DNA of 64,000 bases from an uncultured Schlesneria sp. (GTDB lineage Bacteria > Planctomycetota > Planctomycetia > Planctomycetales > Planctomycetaceae). Position 1 is the first letter of the stretch. Each line of letters begins with the position of its first letter. A program made the position numbers and the translations under genes. Positions 35,482-45,100 of the stretch are shown piece after piece. The DNA is taken from the NCBI GenBank assembly GCA_903834925.1, contig CAILLA010000233.1, positions 1 through 64,000 on the forward strand, given 5' to 3'. A model generated the notes under the pieces. It was not told the DNA's origin and searched no databases. It saw only the letters and a list, made by a program, of their open reading frames with translations.

Positions 35482-38097
35482 ATGCCAAACGATACCCGAG
35501 ACATTTTATTCAATCAGCCTCCCGCCATACGGATCGTTGGGGCACGGACACACAACCTCAAAGGGATTGACGTCGAAATTCCCATCGGTCAATTAACCGT
35601 CATCACCGGCGTCAGCGGCAGTGGAAAAAGTTCCCTTGCCTTCAAAACGATCTTCGCTGAGGGGCAGTGGAGATACTTGTCATCTGTGTCGGCACAGTCG
35701 CGCGAGTTGCTGCAGGATGTTGAACGACCGGACATTGATTTCATCGATGGATTACCGCCGGTTCTGTGCGTCGAACAGCAGTTGTCCGGCGCACGGATAC
35801 GCTCAACCGTTGCCACCATTTCTGACATCTATGATTATTTGAGACTGTTATTTGCCCGAATCGGCAAGCTTTATTGCCCCATATGCAACGAGGCTGTCAC
35901 GGCACAATCTCGTTCCGACATCGTCAATCATGCCTTGCAGTCGCACAACGGACAGAAAGTGATCGTCCTGGCACCGATCGTTCGAGGTCGAGCCGGTCAA
36001 CAGTCCAGTGTCTTTGCTCAAATCGTCAAGGATGGCTTCGTACGAGCCCGTGTCGACGGTGAGCTGGTTGACGCTGCATCGCCGCCGGAACTCGCCAAGT
36101 CAAAGCCGCACGATATCGACGTTGTTGTTGACCGATTGGTCATGAAGCCGGGAGTGCGTCCGCGACTGGAGGAATCGGTTGATCTCGCCTTGCAGCTTGG
36201 ACACGGACAATGCCTGATCAGCCACGATAGTCCCACTGGCTGGCAAGACCGTCTCTATAACAGTCACCTTGCCTGTGCGAAGTGTGGAACCAGCTTTCCA
36301 ACGCTTGAACCTCGCTCTTTCAGTTTTAACAGTGCCCTAGGCGCCTGCTCAGCTTGTCAGGGGTTAGGGATCGTCACCGAGTCGGACGAATCATCGATTG
36401 CCTGTCCGTCGTGTAACGGGACTCGTCTAGGTCCGATCCCCCGATCGGTTCAGATCGACGGAACGAGCATCACCCAATTCTGTGCCATGTCTCCCAGCGA
36501 AGCAGCACAATGCGTCTCAAGCTGGTCCAAACTGGACACTCCTCTCTCAAAGGACGCCAATTCAGACGAGCGGCGCCGATCAGCGTTCCAGCACCTGTTA
36601 CCAGAAATCGCCAATCGCTTGAGGTCGCTTACGGAGATTGGACTCGATTATCTCACCCTCAGTCGCAGCGGCGATACCCTTTCGGCAGGGGAGCTTCAAC
36701 GAACGCGACTTGTCGCCTGTCTGGGCAGTCAGTTGAGCGGTGTTTGTTATATCCTCGATGAACCGACTGCCGGTTTGCATGCCAGTGACACTGCAAAACT
36801 ACTGAAAACTCTGATTCGGCTGAGGGATGAAGGGAACACCGTACTGCTGGTCGAGCATGATTTGGATGTCATCCAAGCTGCAGATTATGTCATCGATCTT
36901 GGGCCTGGAGCCGGAACGCTCGGCGGACGATTGCTCGCAGCAGGAACTCCAGACGAAATCGCCAAATCCCCTGCATCAATCACTGGCCCATTCCTGACAA
37001 AGCACAATCAAAATAGCCAAAGTAGGGTGGGACAATTCTGCGCAGTCCCACCAAAATCGCGAGAAGAACGGTGGGACTGCGCAGACTTGTCCCACCCTAC
37101 ACTTTGCAAAGCATCAAATATTGAATCGCCATTCCCGGCAATTAATCATCCTCCCTCACCCTTTCTTCGACTTTCCGGTGCCACCCTGCATCGTCTGAAA
37201 AACGTCACGATCGAGATTCCGCTGAACCGAATCGTCTGCGTCATAGGCGTCAGTGGATCTGGAAAATCCTCATTGGTCATGCAGACATTGGTCCCCGCAA
37301 TACGCCGTGCGTTGGGAGAAAAAATTCCCTGTGGTGGACCGTTTCACGAATTGATTGGAACCGAACATCTGTCGCGAGTGGTTCGAGTCGATCAATCGCC
37401 TCTCGGTCGTTCAGCCATCTCCACTCCAGCTACATATTCAGGCTTATGGGACGAAATCCGAAAAGTGTTTGCCAAGACCAAAGAATCACGGCTGCGTGGG
37501 TTCACATCTCGTCAATTCAGCCCGCACGTTCCTGAAGCTCGCTGCACTCGTTGTCGCGGACGAGGTCAATTGCCGGTTGAAGAACAGCGGTTTGCCGACT
37601 GGCAAATCCGCTGTCCCGACTGCGACGGTCGTCGATTCTCAATAACAACTCTCTCTGTCAGATACCGGGGCCAATCCGTTGCCGACGTCCTGAACATGAG
37701 TTTGACCGAGGCGAACGTCTTTTTTGAAAACTTCCCTCGGCTTTCGCGAACCCTGACAGTTTTCTGCGAATTGGGTCTCGGCTACCTGAAGTTGGGTCAA
37801 TCGGCTGCAACTCTTTCAGGCGGAGAAGCACAACGAATCAAACTCGGCACAGAACTCGCCAAATCCACGGAAGCAGACCGTTCGACACTCTTCGTCCTCG
37901 ACGAGCCGACAGCGGGACTGCATATGGCCGACGTTCAGCAACTCGTTGGCGTCTTACGCAAACTGGTCACCGCAGGCCACTCGATGCTGGTCATTGAGCA
38001 CAACACCGAACTGATTGCCGCCGCCGACTGGCGAATCGAAGTTGGTCCGGGCGCCGGCCCCAACGGGGGCCAAATCACTTTCGCCGGCCCGCAATAA
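35482..38097 (+). CDS. UvrA-like excinuclease ABC subunit A (divergent paralogue)
   Basis: An 871-residue UvrA-family ABC protein, shorter than typical UvrA (about 940). ATPase I has GVSGSGKSS at 43-51 and an altered signature LSAGELQRTRL (usually LSGGE). The UvrB-binding region (about 130-245, from CPICN to DVVVDRLV) is present. A zinc module follows (CAKC, CSAC, CPSC). ATPase II has a second GVSGSGKSS, a zinc module CTRC...CPDC and a canonical LSGGEAQRIKL with LDEPTAGLH. It recognises DNA lesions or bound ligands; divergent UvrA copies are often linked to drug resistance or secondary repair. The linker between the halves (residues about 514-540) is encoded by a palindromic element. No uvrB or uvrC lies nearby. 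Confidence 0.88.
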   Translation: MPNDTRDILFNQPPAIRIVGARTHNLKGIDVEIPIGQLTVITGVSGSGKSSLAFKTIFAEGQWRYLSSVSAQSRELLQDVERPDIDFIDGLPPVLCVEQQLSGARIRSTVATISDIYDYLRLLFARIGKLYCPICNEAVTAQSRSDIVNHALQSHNGQKVIVLAPIVRGRAGQQSSVFAQIVKDGFVRARVDGELVDAASPPELAKSKPHDIDVVVDRLVMKPGVRPRLEESVDLALQLGHGQCLISHDSPTGWQDRLYNSHLACAKCGTSFPTLEPRSFSFNSALGACSACQGLGIVTESDESSIACPSCNGTRLGPIPRSVQIDGTSITQFCAMSPSEAAQCVSSWSKLDTPLSKDANSDERRRSAFQHLLPEIANRLRSLTEIGLDYLTLSRSGDTLSAGELQRTRLVACLGSQLSGVCYILDEPTAGLHASDTAKLLKTLIRLRDEGNTVLLVEHDLDVIQAADYVIDLGPGAGTLGGRLLAAGTPDEIAKSPASITGPFLTKHNQNSQSRVGQFCAVPPKSREERWDCADLSHPTLCKASNIESPFPAINHPPSPFLRLSGATLHRLKNVTIEIPLNRIVCVIGVSGSGKSSLVMQTLVPAIRRALGEKIPCGGPFHELIGTEHLSRVVRVDQSPLGRSAISTPATYSGLWDEIRKVFAKTKESRLRGFTSRQFSPHVPEARCTRCRGRGQLPVEEQRFADWQIRCPDCDGRRFSITTLSVRYRGQSVADVLNMSLTEANVFFENFPRLSRTLTVFCELGLGYLKLGQSAATLSGGEAQRIKLGTELAKSTEADRSTLFVLDEPTAGLHMADVQQLVGVLRKLVTAGHSMLVIEHNTELIAAADWRIEVGPGAGPNGGQITFAGPQ
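37022..37100. repeat. 79-bp palindrome inside the uvrA-like gene
   Basis: Two 31-base arms (37022-37052 and 37070-37100) match with a single mismatch around a 17-base loop. The arm starts GTAGGGTGGGACAA and ends CAGTCCCACC. It is translated in frame as the hinge between the two ATPase halves. Such elements normally lie between genes. Confidence 0.92.
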
Positions 38098-38302
38098 AAC
38101 TTGACTCATCGTAGTCGGACAAGTTTTCGAAGTCCCGCCAAAGCTGACCGTTACCAAATGGGCTCTGAAAACGCAAAGACGTACGAAAAAGCACAGTCGG
38201 AAACACGATCATTGGCGTGACAATCCGCAATGGGAAAGCGAGAATCGATATCTGTCATTCGATGCGTCGGGAAATGATTGACGAGGAACGTGAGGAACAC
38301 AC

Positions 38303-38671
38303 ATGATCCCATTTTTGCAATTGGCAGAAGCGGTCAGCATCATTTTTACGTCGGGAATCGAATTTGTTCCGCAATCCTTCAAAGCTCTGTCCGGAGAAAA
38401 ACTCCAGGCATATCTCAGGAACGTTGGACCGATGACCGAGATTATGTACGAAATCGTCGCGATGGAACCGACCGTCATCGACCGTGTTGGCAACGAAAAG
38501 GTGACGTGGGAACTGAACATCGTTACGGGAAAAGAACGACAGCAGTTACTCGATGGAGTCAAACTCATCTACCGAGCCACTCAAGCCATGCCAGGCAAGC
38601 CATCTTTTCAAGAACGCCTCGATTGGTTGAAACCGAAACTTCCACCAGTCATAACCGGCAGCCAGTCATAA
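38303..38671 (+). CDS. Hypothetical small protein
   Basis: A 122-residue protein with no recognised family. The first 20 residues are mildly hydrophobic ([20 protein letters not shown]) but interrupted by charge, so it is more likely cytoplasmic than exported. The rest is mixed alpha/beta with a charged C-terminal third. The ATG follows a GAGGAAC sequence at about 38290. It lies between the uvrA-like gene and a DUF1559 gene in the same orientation. Confidence 0.5.
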   Translation: MIPFLQLAEAVSIIFTSGIEFVPQSFKALSGEKLQAYLRNVGPMTEIMYEIVAMEPTVIDRVGNEKVTWELNIVTGKERQQLLDGVKLIYRATQAMPGKPSFQERLDWLKPKLPPVITGSQS

Positions 38672-38750
38672 ACTGCGGCATACCATGGTGTGTATGTTTT
38701 GCGCAGGCATCCTGACCTCTCATTTGATTTGCGTTTTTCTGGAGTATCGA

Positions 38751-39809
38751 GTGATCCGTACGTCTTCATCCGTTTCTCAGTCTCGCGGCTTCACGTTGAT
38801 CGAATTGCTCGTTGTGATCGCCATTATCGCCGTATTGATTGCGCTGCTGCTCCCAGCCGTTCAGCAAGCTCGCGAAGCGGCGAGGCGGTCTCAGTGTAAA
38901 AACAACCTGAAGCAAATGGGACTGGCTGTTTTCAATTACGAATCAACGTACGGCAGATTCCCATCGTGCGGTCGAGGGATGAATCTGGGGATCATGAACT
39001 TGCAAGCATTTCCAGCGTCGACATTTTCACTGCTGTTACCGTATCTGGATCAAGTCGGTGTCTACAACCAGTTCAATTTCTCGTACCACTACACGAACAG
39101 TCTGAACAGTTCGAACGCTACCGCCGCGAGAGCTTCAATTCCGGCATTCCGATGCCCCAGCAACGGATACACCAAACCGGACTTGCGAGGATACGGGGAA
39201 ACCGATTATGCGCCACTGGCTTTCACGGATCTTGATCCAGTCACCGGGCTGAAAAATGGCTATAACGGCAGCGTTGGGACAGGTGGGCTTCCCGGTACAA
39301 ACGGCACGACGCTGAACGCGACGGTCGACTCTGCTCTCGGACTTTTTGGAAACCCGATTTCGTCGACAACGGATGGTCTCAGCAATTCGATTCTGTTTTT
39401 TGAAGACGGACAAAGACCATCCGATCTGGTCGGAATGTACGATTCGCTGAGCCTTTACATTGGCGGAGCGAACGGAATTGATGTCACACAACTGGCAAGT
39501 GGCAACCTGACTGCCCCGAATCGTTGGGCCGATTCTGATTCGGGATCGGGCGTGTCCGGTCAAAACAATTCGGTCGCAGGAAAACTCGTCAGCGTCATTA
39601 ACGGCAACAAGACCCCAACCGGTGGTCCGACAGACTGTCCCTGGACAACGAACAACTGCGGACCGAATAGTGAACCATTCAGTGGTCATACCGGCGGCAT
39701 TCACACGTTGCTGGGCGACGGTGCAGTTCGCTATGTGTCAGAAAACATCTCGACCAACACGATCCGACAACTCTGTGGCCGGAACGACGGGCAGGTGGTC
39801 GATTTCTGA
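38751..39809 (+). CDS. DUF1559 prepilin-type N-terminal domain protein (copy 1)
   Basis: A 352-residue DUF1559 protein. The type IV pilin-like leader has the cleavage motif [19 protein letters not shown] (G/F cut at about 12-13, Glu+5), a long hydrophobic helix, and the family linker [22 protein letters not shown] (two parts, about 33-54). The C-terminus has the closing motif [19 protein letters not shown]. The family forms one of the largest paralogous groups in Planctomycetes; pseudopilin or secretion functions are supposed, not proven. GTG 38751 is chosen because GGAG lies six bases upstream and it gives a normal short leader; an ATG at 38685 would add 22 residues. Confidence 0.9.
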   Translation: MIRTSSSVSQSRGFTLIELLVVIAIIAVLIALLLPAVQQAREAARRSQCKNNLKQMGLAVFNYESTYGRFPSCGRGMNLGIMNLQAFPASTFSLLLPYLDQVGVYNQFNFSYHYTNSLNSSNATAARASIPAFRCPSNGYTKPDLRGYGETDYAPLAFTDLDPVTGLKNGYNGSVGTGGLPGTNGTTLNATVDSALGLFGNPISSTTDGLSNSILFFEDGQRPSDLVGMYDSLSLYIGGANGIDVTQLASGNLTAPNRWADSDSGSGVSGQNNSVAGKLVSVINGNKTPTGGPTDCPWTTNNCGPNSEPFSGHTGGIHTLLGDGAVRYVSENISTNTIRQLCGRNDGQVVDF

Positions 39810-39896
39810 CGATGCTTTGCCTTACGCCACGGAGCATTGGGTTCTGTTTTGTCGTGCGTTTTCCGGAAACCCCCGCATACTGAGTGAGGAGTCTTA

Positions 39897-39995
39897 ATGA
39901 CGAAACAATCACCGTACTTGAGACTTCAACTGTCGAGTGCAATGATATCCAACCTGCCAATAACGCACCGCACAATGAAGACCACGATTTTGTGA
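39897..39995 (+). CDS. Possible 32-residue leader or remnant ORF
   Basis: A 32-codon frame begins with ATG after GTGAGGAG with ideal spacing, between the DUF1559 and DUF1501 genes. The peptide (starting MTKQSPYLRL) has no recognisable feature. In many planctomycete genomes a small lipoprotein gene follows DUF1559, so this may be a decayed or unrelated micro-ORF. Confidence 0.25.
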   Translation: MTKQSPYLRLQLSSAMISNLPITHRTMKTTIL

Positions 39996-40044
39996 CCTGC
40001 CTTGCCCATTGACGCCCGCCCAACTGCCTGACCGGAGATGTCCT

Positions 40045-41424
40045 ATGCCACTTCCCTTCGACTTAACCGCTTTGCTGTCGCGGCGTCGGATGGTACAGGG
40101 ATTGGGAGGTGGACTCGGTTCGATCGGTCTGGCGAGTCTTCTCGGTCAGGCTTCGGCCAAAGAACTGGCACCGCATGCCGCTCCCAAAGCCAAACGTGTC
40201 ATTCAGCTTTTTATGAATGGTGGTCCTTTCGGGCCTGATCTTTTCGACCCGAAACCACTCACCGCAAAATATGAAGGTCAACGGCCTGCGGAACTCGATT
40301 CCTTCCGCACGGAGCGTAAGACCGCCGGACTGTTGCCGTCTCCCTTCAAATTCGAACCACGCGGTCAAAGCGGTGTGAGTGTCAGCGAACTCTTACCGCA
40401 GTTTGCAGGATGCATTGATGATGTCTGCGTGCTGAAATCGGTCTATACCGACAACCCCAATCACGGCCCGGCGTTACTGCTCATGAACAATGGCACCATC
40501 GTGCCGACGCGACCGAGTATGGGTTCTTGGTTTTCGTATGGATTAGGAGTCGAAAACGAGAGTCTGCCGGGGTATGTCGTACTCTGTCCCGGCCGGCCCG
40601 TTCGGTTCTCGATCTTGTGGACCAGTGCCTTTCTCCCCGGAGAACATCAGGGAACCTACATTAATCATTCGAACCTCGACCCGCAAAAGCTGATACCGTA
40701 CCTGCGAAACAAGCACTTGCCTGTTGAAGAACAGCAACGGCAACTCGAATTGATGCGATCACTCAATCAGCAACATTTGTCGGACCGAGGGGGCGATCAG
40801 CAGCTTGATTCTCGGATCAACGCCATGGAAACAGCGTTCCGCATGCAGTTTGCCGCCACAGAAGCCTTCGACTTGAATCGCGAACCGAAAGAAATCCGCG
40901 AAGAATACGGTTCCAGCCATTTCGCCAACGGGTGTCTCTTGGCGCGAAGATTGGCTGAACGAGGTGTCCGCTTCACTCAGGTCTATTACGGCGACGGCCA
41001 GCCATGGGATACTCATAACGATCACAACAACGCCGTGACAAAGTTATGTAAAGACATCGATCAACCGATGGCCGCGTTGCTCCGTGATCTCAAACGACGA
41101 GGCATGCTGGATGAGACATTGGTGATCTGGGGAGGTGAATTCGGTCGGACTCCGACGACAGAAAACGGGAATGGCCGGGATCACAATCACTATGGGTTTA
41201 CGATGTGGCTGGCCGGAGGTGGCATCCGTGGCGGTATGACCTACGGCGAAACCGACGACTTTGGCTTTCAAGCGGTCCACAATCGCGTCCACATTCACGA
41301 CCTGCACGCCACGATTCTGCATTTGCTCGGGCTAAACCACGAACGCCTGACGTATCGATACGCAGGACGAGACTTTCGATTAACGGATGTGGCAGGCAAA
41401 GTCATTCACGAGATTCAAAGCTAA
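40045..41424 (+). CDS. DUF1501 domain protein (copy 2)
   Basis: A 459-residue DUF1501 protein. The N-terminus has LLSRRRMVQGLGGGLGSIGLASLL (in two pieces: RRRMVQ and a Gly-rich hydrophobic run), a twin-arginine-type export signal. Landmarks are LFMNGGPFGPDLFDPKP, GGEFGRTPTTENG and NHYGFTMWLAGGGIRGG, then HDLHATILHLLGLNHERL near the end, nearly the same as the copy at 3910-5337. ATG 40045 is chosen; an upstream ATG at 40009 has no ribosome-binding site. Here the DUF1501 gene precedes its PSD1 partner, the reverse of the first locus, with a small membrane protein gene between. Confidence 0.92.
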   Translation: MPLPFDLTALLSRRRMVQGLGGGLGSIGLASLLGQASAKELAPHAAPKAKRVIQLFMNGGPFGPDLFDPKPLTAKYEGQRPAELDSFRTERKTAGLLPSPFKFEPRGQSGVSVSELLPQFAGCIDDVCVLKSVYTDNPNHGPALLLMNNGTIVPTRPSMGSWFSYGLGVENESLPGYVVLCPGRPVRFSILWTSAFLPGEHQGTYINHSNLDPQKLIPYLRNKHLPVEEQQRQLELMRSLNQQHLSDRGGDQQLDSRINAMETAFRMQFAATEAFDLNREPKEIREEYGSSHFANGCLLARRLAERGVRFTQVYYGDGQPWDTHNDHNNAVTKLCKDIDQPMAALLRDLKRRGMLDETLVIWGGEFGRTPTTENGNGRDHNHYGFTMWLAGGGIRGGMTYGETDDFGFQAVHNRVHIHDLHATILHLLGLNHERLTYRYAGRDFRLTDVAGKVIHEIQS

Positions 41425-41464
41425 GAAGGCGATTGCCAGCACATACATCAGAGAACCCAAAATC

Positions 41465-41968
41465 ATGGGCGACTTTTTCCAGGGATGGCGACGAAAAACG
41501 GGATGCGTCACGCTGGTGTTTGCATTGTCGGTCGCAGCGTTGTGGGTGAGGAGCCTGACGACATCGGACCACGTCGATTATTCCAGCAGCTTCTACCTTT
41601 ACCGTTGGATATCTTGCAACGGAGTATTTTACCACAGCAAATGGGAGCTTGGGCAATATCTACTCCCTCGCGACCTGAAAGGTCAAATTCGATGGCAGCA
41701 GGCCCACGTTACCGCAGACGCTGACGACGCTATCATAACCGCCGCTCGCCCGGAGGAAACTTGGGGCGTCTACAGTCAGCACGAACATACACCGTTTTAC
41801 AATATTGAGTCTTACATCCGGTACAGTTCCATCGTCATTCCATTGACCGTCCTTTCTGGCGTCCTGTTGCTCAGTAAGCCACGAAAACCGAGGCCGATCG
41901 AAAGCCCCAACGGGACGGGCGGATGTCAGCCCAGGCCATCGGCCTGGGTTCGAGACATATCAATTTGA
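41465..41968 (+). CDS. Small two-helix membrane protein
   Basis: A 167-residue protein with hydrophobic segments at about 13-29 (VTLVFALSVAALWV) and 118-138 (YSSIVIPLTVLSGVLLL), and a soluble loop between them containing YRWISCNGVFYHS, a pattern I associate with uncharacterised planctomycete membrane proteins. ATG 41465 begins 40 bases after the DUF1501 stop. The last 15 codons and the stop lie within a palindromic element (41922-42009), so the natural C-terminus has probably been replaced. Function unknown. Confidence 0.6.
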   Translation: MGDFFQGWRRKTGCVTLVFALSVAALWVRSLTTSDHVDYSSSFYLYRWISCNGVFYHSKWELGQYLLPRDLKGQIRWQQAHVTADADDAIITAARPEETWGVYSQHEHTPFYNIESYIRYSSIVIPLTVLSGVLLLSKPRKPRPIESPNGTGGCQPRPSAWVRDISI

Positions 41969-42009
41969 AAAGAAGACCGGAATCCAGGCCGCTGGCCTGG
42001 GATGACATC
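41922..42009. repeat. 88-bp double-palindrome element
   Basis: Outer arms GATGTCAGCCCAGGCC and GGCCTGGGATGACATC match at 14 of 16 positions. Inside are two small hairpins, CCCAGGCC-ATC-GGCCTGGG and CCAGGCC-GCT-GGCCTGG. It overlaps the 3' end of the upstream small gene and supplies a false ATG (41923) for the PSD1 frame. Confidence 0.8.
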
Positions 42010-42117
42010 GAGCTGGCCTTTTGGGCCGGAAGACAAGACGAGAACATTGCTATGAACCAATATCGAAAGGCCGTTCAAATTCCCCTCAATTTCGAAATCC
42101 GCCCCAAGTCAAAATTC

Positions 42118-45100
42118 ATGCGAATCCCATTACTAACCCTCATCACGCTGTCCCTGTTCGTTTTCTCAACGCCCGCCATCGCCGAGGATGCCGACCTGGA
42201 ATTCTTCGAAAAGAAGATCCGTCCCGTCCTCGTGACTCATTGCTATGAATGTCACTCCGCAGACGCAAAGAAGTTGAGTGGAGAACTGCTCTTGGACAGC
42301 CGTGACGGTGTCAAAAAAGGGGGCGAGACTGGACCGGCACTGGATGGATTAAACCCCGACAAAAGCTTGCTCATCAAGGCGGTCCGTTACACCGATGATG
42401 CCCTGAAAATGCCGCCCAAAGGAAAACTTCCCGATACAGTGATCGCCGATCTGGAAACATGGGTCAAGAACGGTGCGGCAGATCCCCGCGACCAACCCGT
42501 CGCCAGGAAAGTGACCGCGTCATGGAAAGAATTCATGAAAGAGCGGAGCGATTGGTGGAGTCTCCGATCGGTCGTACGCCCTGACGTTCCTCGAACCGAT
42601 GTGGCGGCATTGGCCTCCGCACCCGTCGACAAGTTCATTTTTGCCAAAATGGCTGAATCCGGTTTAGTCCCCTCAGGGCCAACCGATCCGAGGACTTTCA
42701 TCCGACGATTGAGTCTTGTTCTAACCGGCTTGCCACCGACGATCGAACAGGTCGATCGCTTCGTCGCCGAATGCCGTGCGGGTGTGTCTACGAATGCGAC
42801 CAATCCGCTGCCGGGCGAAGCGGTCGAACGGCTGGTCGATTCACTGCTGCAATCACCGCAGTTCGGAGAACAGTGGGCACGACACTGGATGGATTGCGTC
42901 AGGTTTTCCGAAACACACGGAAACGAATGGAACTACGAAGTCCATCATGCATGGAGATATCGCGATTACCTGATCCGCGCCTTCAACGACGATGTCCCTT
43001 ACGACCAGTTTATCCGTGAACATCTTGCAGGTGATCTGTTGCCTCAACCTCGCTGGAATGAAAAGGAACAATTCAATGAATCGGTGATCGGCACCGGATT
43101 CTATCGGTTTGGTGAGGTCAATCATGACGACTGCATCAGCCTTCGCTCACTCGGTTACGATCTGGCCGATAACCAGATCGACACGCTGACCAAGGCGTTT
43201 CAAGCAACCACTGTCGCCTGTGCCCGCTGTCACAATCATAAGCTCGACCCCATATCGAGCGAGGATTATTACGGACTGCTCGCGGTGCTGCGCAGTTCGC
43301 GAAACGTCAGCCACTGTATCGACTCACCGAATGTTAATGCGGACAAAAAACAGCGACTGCGCGAATTGAAATCTTTGATACGCCAGGAACTTACCGTAAT
43401 GTGGGCCTGCGAAAGTTTTCGTTTTTCAGATTACATGCGCGCGGCTTCTGCAATTCGGGCAAAACATCCGGATGCGGAGAAGCTCGTGAAGGAGCTTGAA
43501 CTCGATCCCCTGCGGCTAGAAAAATGGGTTGCGACCCTCGCCGCCGAAAAGCAGCCGTTCGACGAGCCGTTTGAAATCTGGCGACGACTGGTGGCGGTTG
43601 ATACTCCGCCTCCAGCCGAAGCCCCTGTCGATGCCACGAAGCCGCGACCGACATTTGGAGACGTCTGGAAATCACTGACAGAAGAGTTTGCCAAGGAATC
43701 ACAGGAACGGGCTGACTTCAATTCGAAACAGTTCGTCACCTATGCCGATTTCCGGGAGAACGATGTCCCCGGCTGGAGTGTCGGTGGTCAGGCGATGACC
43801 GAACCCGTGAGTCGCAACGGCGATTTCATCGTTCAGACCGAAGGCGACAACGTGCTGCAATCGATCTTGCCTGCTGGTCGTTATACGCACTCGCTTTCAT
43901 CGAAGCTGAACGGGACACTTCGCTCACCTGTCTTACCTGTCGGCAAAAAGTACATCAGTTTTCAGGTGCTCGGTCAGCGAAGTAGTGCCGTGCGGCTGGT
44001 CTCGAATAACTGTCAGTTGAATTACGCGAACTATCGCGCCTTAACATCGCCCGAACTGACCTGGGTCACATTCTCACCACCGGAAGACCGGGAAAGTCTG
44101 CGGACGTATGCCGAACTGATGACAATGTTCGACAATCCCAAGTTTCCCGATCAGCTTTCGGCTTTGGGTGGTGACGGCGGCAACTATAAACTTCCATGGG
44201 ACAAGGCGGCCGAGAATCCTCGGTCTTACTTCGGTGTGACTCGAGTGGTCCTGCATGATAATCCCGAAACACCAAAGCCCAGTGTTTCGCATTTGCAAGT
44301 TTTATTCGAACGAGGTCTCGGGGAACAGATTCCGCAAACCAAAGAACTTTCTCTCAAGGCTATCTTGATTCGATACGAACATCGAATGAGCGACGCCATC
44401 TACGCGCTCAGTGTGGACGAAGCGACCGAAGACGATGTTCGGTGGCTGGATGCGATGCTTCGTCGGGAACTGATCGGGAACAAGGTTAATCAAATACCCG
44501 CCTGTTTTAATCCAAAAACCCGCCGATGTGATTCGCTCATCCAGGAATACCGGAAGATTGAAGCAGAATTATCGTTGCCTCGCGTCGCTGTCGGATTCGG
44601 CGACGGAGGTCCGGGGATCGCTCAGCCGGTCTTCATGCGCGGCGACTGTACTCGACCCGGCGAAGTCGTACCGCGTCGGTATCTGGAAGTCCTTTCCAAA
44701 TCCGTTGAACCATTTACATCAACGGGAAGCGGTCGGCTGGAATTGGCAGACCGGATCGCCAGCCCGAATAACCCGTTAACTGCACGAGTCATGATCAACC
44801 GGATCTGGCATCATCTGTTCGGAACGGGAATTGTCAGGACAGTCGATGACTTCGGTCATGTCGGTGAAGCTCCCTCGCATCCCGAATTGCTCGACTATCT
44901 CGCCTCCGATTTTGTCGAACAGGGTTGGTCGGTCAAACGGCTGATTCGTGAGCTAGTCCTGACGCGAACGTTTCAGATGTCGAATCATCCGTCGGCGCAA
45001 TCACGCGACATCGATCCTCAAAATCGCCTTCTGGAACATTATCCAGCCCGGCGTATGGAAGCAGAATCAGTTCGAGACACGATCCTCGCCGCCTCAGGAG

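Noticed and set aside
37022-37100. Frameshift or pseudogene in the uvrA-like gene
   Set aside because: The frame is open through the palindrome, and both ATPase halves are intact.
39135-39704. 189-codon minus-strand frame
   Set aside because: Antisense to the DUF1559 gene, which has a clear pilin leader and C-terminal motif.
41923-42117. Upstream extension of the second PSD1 gene
   Set aside because: Begins in a palindromic element and would bury the signal peptide; the start at 42118 is better.
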